Shown in pieces: positions 1-8,700 of a stretch of 9,406 nt of DNA (within the stretch, counting starts at the first letter, position 1; each line of letters begins with the position of its first letter). The translations under genes and the position numbers were made by a program. The notes beneath the pieces were generated by a model, which was given only the letters and a program-made list of their open reading frames with translations, searched no databases and was not told the origin of the DNA. The DNA lies in assembly GCA_905211185.1 (NCBI GenBank), contig CAJLZR010000023.1:1-9406 (forward strand), read 5' to 3'. This DNA comes from an uncultured Oscillospiraceae bacterium. GTDB taxonomy: Bacteria > Bacillota_A > Clostridia > Oscillospirales > Acutalibacteraceae.

Positions 1-864
1 CATGAAATAAAAGACAGAATAAAAAATGAGCTTGGTTTTACGGTCAATGTAGGAATCGGTGAAAACAAACTCTGTGCCAAAATGGCTAGCGATTTTGAAA
101 AACCCGATAAAGTACATACTCTTTTCCAAAGCGAAGTGCCAACAAAAATGTGGCCTTTGCCTGTCGGCGATTTGATTTATGTCGGCGGAGCGAGTGTGAA
201 AAAATTAAACTCTTTGGGTATATATAGAATTGGGCAACTTGCAAACGCAAAAATAGATTTTTTAGTAAAGCTTTTTGGAAATAAAAGAAGTTTATATATG
301 CACAATTTTGCAAATGCGGTAGACGATTCACCTGTAGTTTCCGAAAGACCTGAGCCAAAAGGGTATAGTAACTCTGTAACGCTTGAGGAAAATTTATCTT
401 CTTTAACGCAAGCAAACACTGTACTGCTAGCCCTTGCCGATGCGGTAACCGGTCATATGCGTAAAGATGGCAACAAAGCGCATAGCATTTCGGTCGGCAT
501 AAGATTTTTGAATTTTAAAAATGTATCGCACCAAATGAGTTTTTCTGAGCCGCTAAGTACCACCGAGGAAGTATACGAAGCTTCAAAAAAATTACTCAAA
601 GAACTTTGGAAAGGTAGGAGACCAATTAGGCTCATCAGCGTTTCTCTTACGAATTTAACTAAACTAAACGGTTGTAAACAGTTATCTTTTTTTGATGAAC
701 CAAACAAGCAGATAGAAACAATTAAGAAATCTGATGAAAAAGTAAATATGGTAATTGATAGTCTACGCAAAAAATACGGCTTCAATGTTATAAAACGTTG
801 CGGAGTTATGAAACTTGATTTGGTAAATGAAAGCAAACTTAAAAAAGAAAATAATAAATACTGA
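1..864 (+). CDS. Y-family DNA polymerase (DinB/UmuC-like), 5'-truncated by window edge
   Basis: This is a translesion DNA polymerase that copies past damaged bases. The frame is open from base 1 and ends at TGA 862-864, giving 287 visible residues. The real start and the N-terminal palm, with its catalytic acidic motifs, lie outside the window, so the ATG at 82 is internal. Visible hallmarks are the palm segment GFTVNVGIGENKLCAKMAS followed by DFEKPDKVHTLF, which is characteristic of the family. Next comes a helix-hairpin-helix thumb segment (GGASVKKLNSLGIYRIGQLA, encoded about 184-243). The little-finger region begins near the SNSVTLEENLSS segment and includes the GHMRKDG stretch. The C-terminal tail (FFDEPNKQ onward) resembles the UmuC/ImpB-like polymerases of Firmicutes, which are often plasmid-, phage- or ICE-borne and SOS-induced. 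No regulatory region is visible to test for a LexA box. The family call is secure. The exact subfamily (DinB or UmuC) is less certain. Confidence 0.93.
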   Translation, partial: HEIKDRIKNELGFTVNVGIGENKLCAKMASDFEKPDKVHTLFQSEVPTKMWPLPVGDLIYVGGASVKKLNSLGIYRIGQLANAKIDFLVKLFGNKRSLYMHNFANAVDDSPVVSERPEPKGYSNSVTLEENLSSLTQANTVLLALADAVTGHMRKDGNKAHSISVGIRFLNFKNVSHQMSFSEPLSTTEEVYEASKKLLKELWKGRRPIRLISVSLTNLTKLNGCKQLSFFDEPNKQIETIKKSDEKVNMVIDSLRKKYGFNVIKRCGVMKLDLVNESKLKKENNKY

Positions 865-892
865 TGCACATTTTATTTTTATAATTAAAAAT

Positions 893-930
893 AAATCCTT
901 AAACTAAAAAATTAGTTTTAAGGATTTTTT
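893..930 (+). terminator. Rho-independent terminator after the Y-family polymerase
   Basis: The left arm at 893-907 (AAATCCTTAAACTAA) pairs with the right arm at 912-927 across an AAAA loop. That gives about 15 base pairs with one bulged T at 916, and it runs directly into a T-tract at 925-930. It starts 28 bases after the polymerase stop codon. It separates the polymerase transcript from the restriction operon. The stem is AT-rich but long. Confidence 0.85.
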
Positions 931-1050
931 ATTGCATAATAAGAGGCAAAAATATCCCGTTTTTGGCTGATTTATAGGGAGCTATACAGAAGCGATTCAT
1001 TATCGTTTTTGATAAAATTAGCAACAAAGAATAAAAATATATCATTTGTA
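931..1050. other. Non-coding spacer with no recognised feature
   Basis: This stretch lies between the terminator and the operon promoter. I see no plausible ORF with a ribosome site, no RNA gene and no clear repeat on either strand. It could hold binding sites for a regulator, but nothing in it is recognisable. Confidence 0.5.
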
Positions 1051-1079
1051 TTGTAACTCATATCAATATAGTATATAAT
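1051..1079 (+). promoter_or_regulatory. Predicted sigma-A promoter of the helicase-mod-res operon
   Basis: The -35 element is TTGTAA at 1051-1056 (4 of 6 consensus). A spacer of exactly 17 nt (1057-1073) leads to a perfect -10 TATAAT at 1074-1079. Transcription would start near 1086, giving a leader of about 34 nt before the ATG at 1120. It sits downstream of the polymerase terminator and is the only good promoter seen ahead of the three tightly packed genes, so it probably drives all of them. This is a by-eye match and AT-rich DNA yields chance hits. The spacing and position make it credible. Confidence 0.65.
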
Positions 1080-1104
1080 TATAATTATTTGTCTTAATGT
1101 GTCG

Positions 1105-1111
1105 AAAGGAG
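1105..1111 (+). promoter_or_regulatory. Ribosome binding site of the SNF2 helicase gene
   Basis: AAAGGAG lies 8 nt before the ATG at 1120. This is a near-ideal Shine-Dalgarno site and it fixes the start codon. Confidence 0.85.
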
Positions 1112-1119
1112 TGTAAAAT

Positions 1120-3786
1120 ATGGAATATTCAAGTTTTCACGCATACCATAAATCTATACGGTTATCCGAATATACTTATGGTTATAAAAAGTTTATTCCT
1201 GTTTTTGCTTCCTCATATATAGAAATTTATCCATATCAATTGGCAGCAGCTCAATTCGCAATGCGCTCACCATACTTAAAAGGTGCAATTCTATGTGATG
1301 AAGGTTCGCTCGGAAAAACTTACGAAGCTTTGTTAGTAATTACACAAATGTGGTATGAAAATAAAACTAATATATTAGTAGTCGTCCCTACATCACTTGT
1401 GGGACAATGGCAAAATATAATAGAGGAAAAGTTTACAATTCCGTTTTTTACGATTGATAATAATAAAATATTTGATGAATGCTTGGGAAACGGGAATGAA
1501 AATCCGTTTAATCAAGATGGAATAGTTTTAACCACATACAATTTTGCTAAAGAAAAGCATAATTGCATATCGCAAATAAATTGGGATTTAACGGTATTTG
1601 AAGAAGCACATCACTTGAGTAAAATCTACAAGAAAGAAAACAAGGGAAATCTCTTGATATATAATGCTGTTTCAAACTCTTTTAAACTTTTGCTAACCGC
1701 TACTCCCATACAGAATTCAATAATGGATTTGTATGGGCTTATTTATTTTATAGATGACAAGATATTACCCGATGAAGAAGTTTTTTATAACAAATACTTC
1801 AGAAAGCCGGAAAACTATGGCGAACTTGCTGAAATTGCAAGTAAATACTGTTTCAGAACTACAAAATATCAAGCATTAAGTTATATAAAGATTCCTAACC
1901 GAATTCCCATAACACTCAAATTTGGACCCAGCAATATCGAAAAAATGCTTTACGAATTAGTAGATATTTACTTGCAAAAAGATAAGAAATTGGCTTTTCC
2001 AAAAATGGAAAGATATGAACTTACTATGTTACTTTATCACACACTTGCATCTTCAAGTTTTGCTTTTAAAAATATGATAAAAGGTGTTATTACACGTCTT
2101 GAAGATATGCTAAAAGAAGATGTTCATAGTGAAAGATTACGTAATGAGTTACGTCAAATGCAGACAATATATAAACTTGCAGATAGCATTAATGATGATA
2201 GCAAAATTCGTGTTTTTCTTGATGCACTAAAAAGTTGCTTTAAAAAATTACGTGAAGTAGGTGCAAATAAAAAAGCTCTGGTTTTTACTGAAAACAAATC
2301 AACACAGAAATATATTTACAATTTTTTAAACGAGCATGGATATAAAAACAAAGTGCTTATGTTCAATGGTGATTTTAGCCGGGATTATTCGGTAATGGAA
2401 AAATTTAGAAACGAAGCTGAAATTTTAGTTACAACCGATGTGGCATCGGAAGGTTTTAATCTTGAATTTTGCTCTTTAGTTATAAATTATGATTTACCAT
2501 ACGAAGTTCTAACCGCTGAACAAAGAATAAACCGTTGTCATAGACAGGGACAACAATCTGATGTTTTTGTGCTTAGTTTTATAAATGCCGAAAATTTTGC
2601 AGATGTGAGAATGATTGAACTTATAAACAAGAGAATACGTCAATTCAAAGGAATAATTGGGCTTTCGGATAATATAATCGGAAACTTTGATTTGAGTTTA
2701 GAAGAAGCGCTAAGCAAAGCAAGAAATGTTAAAGATATAGACAAAGAGTTTAACGAAACGTTGGAACATTACGAGTTATATAACAAAAGCTTGGTTAAAA
2801 GTGCGGAAGAATCCCTATTTGCCACTTTTTCGGAAGATATAGCAAACCGAGTTTACATTTCACCGCAGTATATAAAATCGAAGATAAAAGAATTAAATGA
2901 TGACCTGTGGTACATAACAAAATATTTTTTCAGCAGATTCCCTGAATTTAGTATCGATGAAAAGACTCGCACGATTTCTTGTTTTGGACCTCCGCCGAAA
3001 GTTTTTGATGGTTCATATCTTGGAAGAAATGAATACAGTATGCAAGAAAATTATAAACCTCGTTCGGGGCGTCATACAGTAACAGGATCGCTCGCACAAA
3101 GAATTATAAAGCAAATTAAGTATGACGGAATTAATGATAAAGGTGCGATTTTTGTAAACTCAAGCGAAAATGTACCATCAGACATAGCGTATTACGAAGT
3201 AGAAGTAAAACCAAATGATAGTTATATGGACGGAACAAGTTTTTATACGTTCTGCGGAAAAACAAAAGATAAACAAATTTTAAGCAATGAAGAATGCGAA
3301 AAACTAATGGATTTGCCGATTGTTAAATGTCAAGCATTTGGAGAAAAATTCAGTCAAATGGATTGGTGGAAAGGCAAAGGAAAGCCACATTGTGAACTTG
3401 ATGATTTGGTTTCACCGCAAGAGTTTATCAATCTGGCAATTACCCGAGGCAGTAATGCTGAAAAAGAAGAAATAGTAAAGCTAAAACAATACGTAAAAAA
3501 CGAAAAAGCAAAAATTCATAAAAACATTGATACTCTTGAAAGAGATTTACATACCCTTGAAAAAGAGTTGGAAAATGTTTCGACTTTATCCGAAAAGCTA
3601 GACTTAAAAAAACGAATTTCAACTGTACATAAAAATTATATGCAAGCAAAGCAAAATCTCTTTTTTGATGATATGAGGCTCGACCAAGAACTTGAAGATA
3701 AGATACAAAAAATTACTGAGAAAGCCAATTTACAAGCCAATGTGAAAAGGCTGTTTAAAATAGAAATTATAAGAAATGAGGAATGA
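1120..3786 (+). CDS. SNF2-family (RapA/DrmD-like) helicase linked to a type III R-M pair
   Basis: This is a predicted cytoplasmic superfamily 2 DNA translocase of 888 aa. Lobe 1 has a Q-like YPYQLAA (37-43), a Walker A-type DEGSLGKT (60-67), a motif II EEAH (161-164) and motif III TATP (193-196). Lobe 2 starts with KKALVFTE (384-391). It has motif V (TTDVASEGFNL, 438-448) and the SNF2-type motif VI (EQRINRCHRQGQ, 467-478). After the core comes an unassigned region (about 560-770) with GPPPKVFDG and RHTVTGSLAQRI segments. A strongly charged coiled coil follows (about 779-870), and the end is KRLFKIEII. DISARM DrmD and RapA-like proteins also have a SNF2 core followed by helical C-terminal extensions. 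Motifs I and II depart from the usual DEMGLGKT and DEAH. The gene leads the operon and its TGA (3784-3786) overlaps an upstream ATG of mod. I infer a role in DNA-based phage defence alongside Mod and Res. The partner and substrate are unknown. Confidence 0.9.
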   Translation: MEYSSFHAYHKSIRLSEYTYGYKKFIPVFASSYIEIYPYQLAAAQFAMRSPYLKGAILCDEGSLGKTYEALLVITQMWYENKTNILVVVPTSLVGQWQNIIEEKFTIPFFTIDNNKIFDECLGNGNENPFNQDGIVLTTYNFAKEKHNCISQINWDLTVFEEAHHLSKIYKKENKGNLLIYNAVSNSFKLLLTATPIQNSIMDLYGLIYFIDDKILPDEEVFYNKYFRKPENYGELAEIASKYCFRTTKYQALSYIKIPNRIPITLKFGPSNIEKMLYELVDIYLQKDKKLAFPKMERYELTMLLYHTLASSSFAFKNMIKGVITRLEDMLKEDVHSERLRNELRQMQTIYKLADSINDDSKIRVFLDALKSCFKKLREVGANKKALVFTENKSTQKYIYNFLNEHGYKNKVLMFNGDFSRDYSVMEKFRNEAEILVTTDVASEGFNLEFCSLVINYDLPYEVLTAEQRINRCHRQGQQSDVFVLSFINAENFADVRMIELINKRIRQFKGIIGLSDNIIGNFDLSLEEALSKARNVKDIDKEFNETLEHYELYNKSLVKSAEESLFATFSEDIANRVYISPQYIKSKIKELNDDLWYITKYFFSRFPEFSIDEKTRTISCFGPPPKVFDGSYLGRNEYSMQENYKPRSGRHTVTGSLAQRIIKQIKYDGINDKGAIFVNSSENVPSDIAYYEVEVKPNDSYMDGTSFYTFCGKTKDKQILSNEECEKLMDLPIVKCQAFGEKFSQMDWWKGKGKPHCELDDLVSPQEFINLAITRGSNAEKEEIVKLKQYVKNEKAKIHKNIDTLERDLHTLEKELENVSTLSEKLDLKKRISTVHKNYMQAKQNLFFDDMRLDQELEDKIQKITEKANLQANVKRLFKIEIIRNEE

Positions 3787-3791
3787 ACAAT

Positions 3792-3797
3792 AAGGAG
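3792..3797 (+). promoter_or_regulatory. Ribosome binding site that decides the mod start
   Basis: AAGGAG lies 12 nt before the ATG at 3810, a slightly long but workable spacing. The alternative in-frame ATG at 3783 overlaps the helicase stop as ATGA, but its only purine-rich match (GAGG, 3778-3781) is 1 nt away, which is too close. This favours initiation at 3810. Confidence 0.6.
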
Positions 3798-3809
3798 AGT
3801 GTAGTAAAA

Positions 3810-5765
3810 ATGGACGATAAATTAGATACAAGGAGTTTAGATGTTGAAGATGTAGAAAAGCAAAAATTAAAAAGTGTATTTCCGCAGTGTTTCGAAGAAG
3901 GAAAGTTAAATGTAGAAAGACTTTTGACCTTATGCGGAAAATATTCCGATGAGAAAGACCATGAAAAATATAATTTCGAGTGGAAAGGTAAGCAACAAGC
4001 ATATCAGCTTGCGGCAAAACGCACAATGGCGACCCTACGCCCCTGTAAAGAAGAAAGTGTAAATTTTGATGAAACCGGAAATCTCTATATTGAAGGAGAT
4101 AATTTGGAAGTTATCAAAGTGTTGCAAAAATCGTATTATAACAAGATAAAAATGATTTACATTGACCCGCCATATAATACAGGTCACGATTTTGTTTACA
4201 ACGATGATTTTAAAGATCCGCTCGATCGCTACAAAGAAATAACCTCGCAAACAACCAAATCAAACCCCGAATCAATGGGAAGATTTCATACTGCGTGGCT
4301 TAATATGATGTTGCCAAGATTACGATTAGCAGCAAATTTACTTCGTGAAGATGGTGTTATATTCATTTCAATAGACGACCATGAATTACATAATCTTAGA
4401 AAAATTTGTGATGAAGTATTTGGTGAAGAAAATTTTGTGGCACTTTGTCCAAGAAAAACAAGAAGTTCTGCTACAACTAAATCCGATGCTGAAATTCAAA
4501 AGCTGAATGACTATATTTTGGTATATTGGAAAAACAAATTCAATTCTGCTTTTAATTTAAAATTCGTGGGTGAAAAACAATATCCTTATACTGACGAAAG
4601 AGGTAAATATTATATTGTTCAATTGCAAGATAACGGACCTCACGGAACTAAAACTGCCAGACCTAATTTATACTATCCTATATACCAAGATTCTTTAGGC
4701 AATTTATCCTTAGAGCGTAATAAGTCAACCGATACGGAACTTTTACCTGCTAAACATAAAAATGATGACGGATGTTGGATGTGGAGCAAACATAAATTCC
4801 AAAAGGATAATCGTGATTTGTGCGTAAAAAACAGGAAAGTTTGCATAAAGCATTATTTTAATCCCAATGAGGATCAAAGCAAATATCAACGTGAGAAAAA
4901 TTGGTTTAACCAATTTGAAGATCAAATTATGAATAGGCAATGGTTTGAAACATATATGAATAGCAAAGGAACAGTTTCCCTCAGTAATACTGTTGATGAA
5001 AAAGGTGTTTTTGATAACCCTAAACCCATTGATTTGCTTAAATTATTGATTAATATGTCAACCAACAAAGATGATATAATTCTTGATTTCTTTAGCGGTT
5101 CAGCAACAACTGCCCATGCTGTAATGGAGCTTAATAAGGAGGACGGCGGAAATCGTAAATTCATAATGGTTCAGCTTCCTGAAATTTGCGATAAAGACAG
5201 CATAGCGTTTAAAAAAGGATGTGGAAATATTTGTGAAATTGGGAAAAAACGTATTCGCTGTGCCGGGCAAAAACTTCTCGAAAAAGACAACCAAATGAGT
5301 TTTGAAGAAAACAAAAAGCCGTTGGACGTTGGATTTAAAGTTTTTAAGCTCGATAGCTCTAATTTAAAAGCTTGGGATTCAAGCCCGATAGATAAGGAAA
5401 CCTATGATAATTATGAACAACTGAAACTTGAATTTACAAAACGTTTTGACGAAGTTTTAGACCGCATAAAACCCGACAGATCTGACCTTGATGTTGTTTA
5501 TGAAATCATGTTTAAGCTCGGAATAGAACCTACCGAAAAAATTACGAAAATGGATTTTGACGGCAAAACAGTTTACTCGGTTCGTGAAGATTGTTTGCTC
5601 CTTATATGCCTTGATAATGATATGAAAACAGAAACAGTGGAAAAAATGGCTGAGTTTTCACCGGCATATATGGTGTTTTCGCAACACTGTTTCAAAGACG
5701 TAAGCAGTATGTCTAATATTAAACTGCTTCTTAAACGCAAAAAAATTGACATGAAGTTTATTTAG
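3810..5765 (+). CDS. mod: Type III restriction-modification methyltransferase (Mod), N6-adenine, beta class
   Basis: Mod transfers a methyl group from S-adenosylmethionine to the N6 of adenine on one strand of an asymmetric site. It is also the specificity subunit for Res. From the ATG at 3810 it has 651 aa, a normal length for type III Mod proteins. An N-terminal helical region precedes LYIEGDNLEV and the catalytic motif IV DPPYNTG (starting at residue 119). A variable central region of roughly 180-410, with RPNLYYPIY and CWMWSK segments, should contain the target recognition domain. Motif I, the AdoMet-binding DFFSGSATTAHAVM, starts at residue 426, followed by GGNRKFIMVQLPE. Having DPPY before the FxGxG-type motif is the beta-class order. 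A C-terminal domain (about 510-651) probably contacts Res. The reading frame is intact and no simple-sequence repeats suggest phase variation. The target site cannot be read from the sequence. An ATG at 3783 would add 9 residues. Confidence 0.95.
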   Translation: MDDKLDTRSLDVEDVEKQKLKSVFPQCFEEGKLNVERLLTLCGKYSDEKDHEKYNFEWKGKQQAYQLAAKRTMATLRPCKEESVNFDETGNLYIEGDNLEVIKVLQKSYYNKIKMIYIDPPYNTGHDFVYNDDFKDPLDRYKEITSQTTKSNPESMGRFHTAWLNMMLPRLRLAANLLREDGVIFISIDDHELHNLRKICDEVFGEENFVALCPRKTRSSATTKSDAEIQKLNDYILVYWKNKFNSAFNLKFVGEKQYPYTDERGKYYIVQLQDNGPHGTKTARPNLYYPIYQDSLGNLSLERNKSTDTELLPAKHKNDDGCWMWSKHKFQKDNRDLCVKNRKVCIKHYFNPNEDQSKYQREKNWFNQFEDQIMNRQWFETYMNSKGTVSLSNTVDEKGVFDNPKPIDLLKLLINMSTNKDDIILDFFSGSATTAHAVMELNKEDGGNRKFIMVQLPEICDKDSIAFKKGCGNICEIGKKRIRCAGQKLLEKDNQMSFEENKKPLDVGFKVFKLDSSNLKAWDSSPIDKETYDNYEQLKLEFTKRFDEVLDRIKPDRSDLDVVYEIMFKLGIEPTEKITKMDFDGKTVYSVREDCLLLICLDNDMKTETVEKMAEFSPAYMVFSQHCFKDVSSMSNIKLLLKRKKIDMKFI

Positions 5766-5766
5766 T

Positions 5767-5774
5767 AAGGGGTG
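5767..5774 (+). promoter_or_regulatory. Ribosome binding site that decides the res start
   Basis: AAGGGGTG lies 7 nt before the ATG at 5782. An in-frame TTG at 5776 lies almost against this site and could not be served by it, so the ATG is the likely start. Confidence 0.75.
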
Positions 5775-5781
5775 ATTGAGC

Positions 5782-8700
5782 ATGAAGTTAAAGTTTAAAA
5801 ATCAAAAATTTCAGTTGGATGCAGTTGATGCGGTTGCTTCCCTATTTAAAGGGCAAGAACATGAAAATGCAACGTTTTCAATATTAAAAAACTTTGATGG
5901 GGATCAAATAAAATTTGCAGATAATCATTTTGGCAATAAAATTTTGATTGACGATAAACAGATGCTTGAAAATATGCACGCTGTTCAAAAGCGGAATTTG
6001 CTTCGCCCCACTGATGACATTTCTGAAAAGAAATTTTGTATTGAAATGGAAACAGGTACAGGTAAAACATATGTCTACACAAGAACTATTTTTGAACTTA
6101 ATAAAAAATATGGTTTTACTAAGTTTATAATAGTTGTGCCTTCGGTTGCGATTCGTGAGGGTGTGTATAAGTCTTTTCAGGTAACAAAAGAGCATTTTAG
6201 TCTGGAATATGATAATGTTCCATACAGGTATTTTATTTACAATTCTAAAAGGCTGACGGATATAAAACGTTTTGCGGATTCTTCAAATATAGAAATTATG
6301 ATTATTAATATTGATGCTTTCAAAAAATCTGAAAATATTATAAATCAAGAAAGAGATATTCTAAACGGAGAAATGGCTATAAATTATATCAGAAGCGTAA
6401 ACCCGATAGTTATAATAGATGAACCGCAAAGTGTTGATAATACTCCAAAAGCAAAAGAAGCAATAGCTTCTCTCAATCCCCTATGTTCTTTTAGATATTC
6501 CGCAACTCATCGAGAAAAAATGAACTTGCTTTATCGTTTAACTCCTGTTGATGCTTACCATATGGGACTTGTAAAACAAATTTCTGCCGGAAATATAACG
6601 GTAGAAAACGATTATAATAATCCCTACATTAAACTTATCGATGTTTCACATGACAAAGGATTTAAGGCAAAAATCGAGATGGACGTTCGAAATAAAGAAG
6701 GAATTACTTCAAGAAAAACTGTTACAGTAAAGCCTGGTTCGGATTTGTATATTAAGTCCGGCGAAAGAGAACTTTACAAAGATTATGTGATTGCCGGAAT
6801 AGATTGCACAAAAGGATACGAACGTATTGAATTTTCAAATTCAGAGTCTTTGGATTTAGGGCATTCCATAGGTGATATTGATGAGAATATAATTAAGAAA
6901 GGTCAAATTAAAGATACTATACGAAAGCATCTTGATAAAGAACTTAGTTTTTTGGATAAAGGCATTAAAGTTTTATCACTTTTCTTTATTGATGAAGTAA
7001 AAAAATACCGAACCGAAACAGGTGAAAAAGGTATTTATGCCGAAATGTTTGAAGAATGCTATAATCAGCTTATTTCATTGCCTAGGTACCAAAGACTTAG
7101 AGAGCGATTTAATTACGACATATCTAAAATTCATAACGGCTATTTTTCGCAAGATAAGAAAGGTAATTATAAAAATACAAAGGGTGATACAAAAGACGAT
7201 GATAACACCTATAATACAATAATGAAAGATAAGGAATGGCTACTTTCCTTTGATTGCCCACTTAGATTTATATTTTCCCACTCTGCGCTTAAAGAAGGTT
7301 GGGATAATCCGAATGTTTTTCAAGTTTGTACGTTAATAGACCAAAAGTCTACGTTTACTTGTAGACAAAAAATTGGTAGAGGTCTTAGGCTTTGCGTAAA
7401 CCAAAATGGTGAACGTATTGAAAATAGAGATATTAATATGCTTCACGTAATAGCCAATGAGAATTTTAAAGATTTTGCGGATAAACTTCAAAAAGAAATA
7501 GAAAGTGAGACCGGTGTTAAATTTGGTACATTGGAAATAAGTATGTTTACAGGTCAAACCTATTCGATAGAGAACAAAATCGAAAAAACTGTTTCTAAAC
7601 CGGAAGCAAAAACCATAGTTGAAAGCCTTAAAAATAGCGGTCATATTGATGAAAGTGGACATATAACAGAACAAGCTCAAAAATCTTTAGAAACAAATAA
7701 TATAGATATACCAATACCGCCAGATATAGATGTACCAAAAGAAACTATTATCAGTGTCATGAAAGAAAATAAACAAATAAGTGAAAGCAGTATCGAAAAC
7801 ATAACTTATACCAAAGTAGAAAAAGCGGAAAAAACCATAAAATACGAAGATGCTAAAGACATTATAGAATTGTTTGAATCAAAAGGTTACATAACAAAAG
7901 CCGGTAAAATAAAAAGTAATATGAAAAATACCATGAAAGAAGCTCTTTTGAACGGAAACATTGATTTACCTGATAGATTAAAAGGAGCTGAGCAGCGTTG
8001 CGTAGAAATAATTGATAATGCTACCAAAAAAGTAGATGTTCAAGATTCTTCTAAAGATGTGCTTGTGCATTTAAATAAACGTAAAATGCTTTCTCCTGAA
8101 TTTACTGAACTTTGGAACAAAATAAAGCAAAAGACCACTTATCGTGTAAATGTAAATACAGACGAACTAATCGAACAATGCATCAAAAAAATTAAAGATA
8201 TGAGACGCATACCGAAATCTAAAATAATATCTCAAAGGGCCAAAATTAATATTAAAAACTCTGGTATTGACTACACCACTTTGGGATATGATGAAAGAGT
8301 AGAAGATGTTGACCAAAATCCAATATCTATTCCCAATGCAATTTCGATTCTATCTGAAAAATGCGGAATCCCTGCCTTGATGTGCGAAAAGATACTTTTA
8401 AAAAGTGGTAGGCTTCGTGATTTAGTAAACAATCCGGAAATGTTTATCGAAACTGTTACAAATATAGTTAAAGAACTACTTTGCAATTTTGAAATTGACG
8501 GAATAAGATATGTTAAATTGCCCGGAGAAGAATACTACGTACAAGAGATTTTCCCAAGTAATGATATTATTGCAAATTTAGACAGAAATGCAGTACCTAC
8601 AAAAAATAGTGTATACGACCATGTGATTTGCGACAGCACGACAATAGAAAAACCCTTTGCTATTGACCTCGATAATGACCCCGATGTTAAAATGTTCTTC

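Noticed and set aside
865..1119. CRISPR array, tRNA or other RNA gene in the first intergenic region
   Set aside because: There are no repeated spacers and no cloverleaf-like sequence; only the terminator and promoter are supported.
1120..3786. DISARM class 1 locus, based on the DrmD-like SNF2 helicase next to a methyltransferase
   Set aside because: No DrmA, DrmB (DUF1998) or DrmC (phospholipase D) gene is present, and the methyltransferase and its partner are clearly type III Mod and Res.
5086..5127. Degenerate AdoMet-binding motif in Mod (FSGSA rather than FxGxG)
   Set aside because: DFFSGSATTAHAVM is the usual form in type III Mod proteins, so it does not indicate inactivation.
3810..5765. 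Phase-variable mod gene (phasevarion)
   Set aside because: No run of mono-, tetra- or pentanucleotide tandem repeats is seen in mod or its start region, and the frame is intact.
5846..6195. Possible antisense or overlapping small genes within res, and similar frames inside the other genes
   Set aside because: They lie wholly inside well-supported genes, lack ribosome sites and show no recognisable protein features.
6418..6429. Abnormal motif II (DEPQ) in Res
   Set aside because: DEP-type motif II is normal for type III Res subunits.
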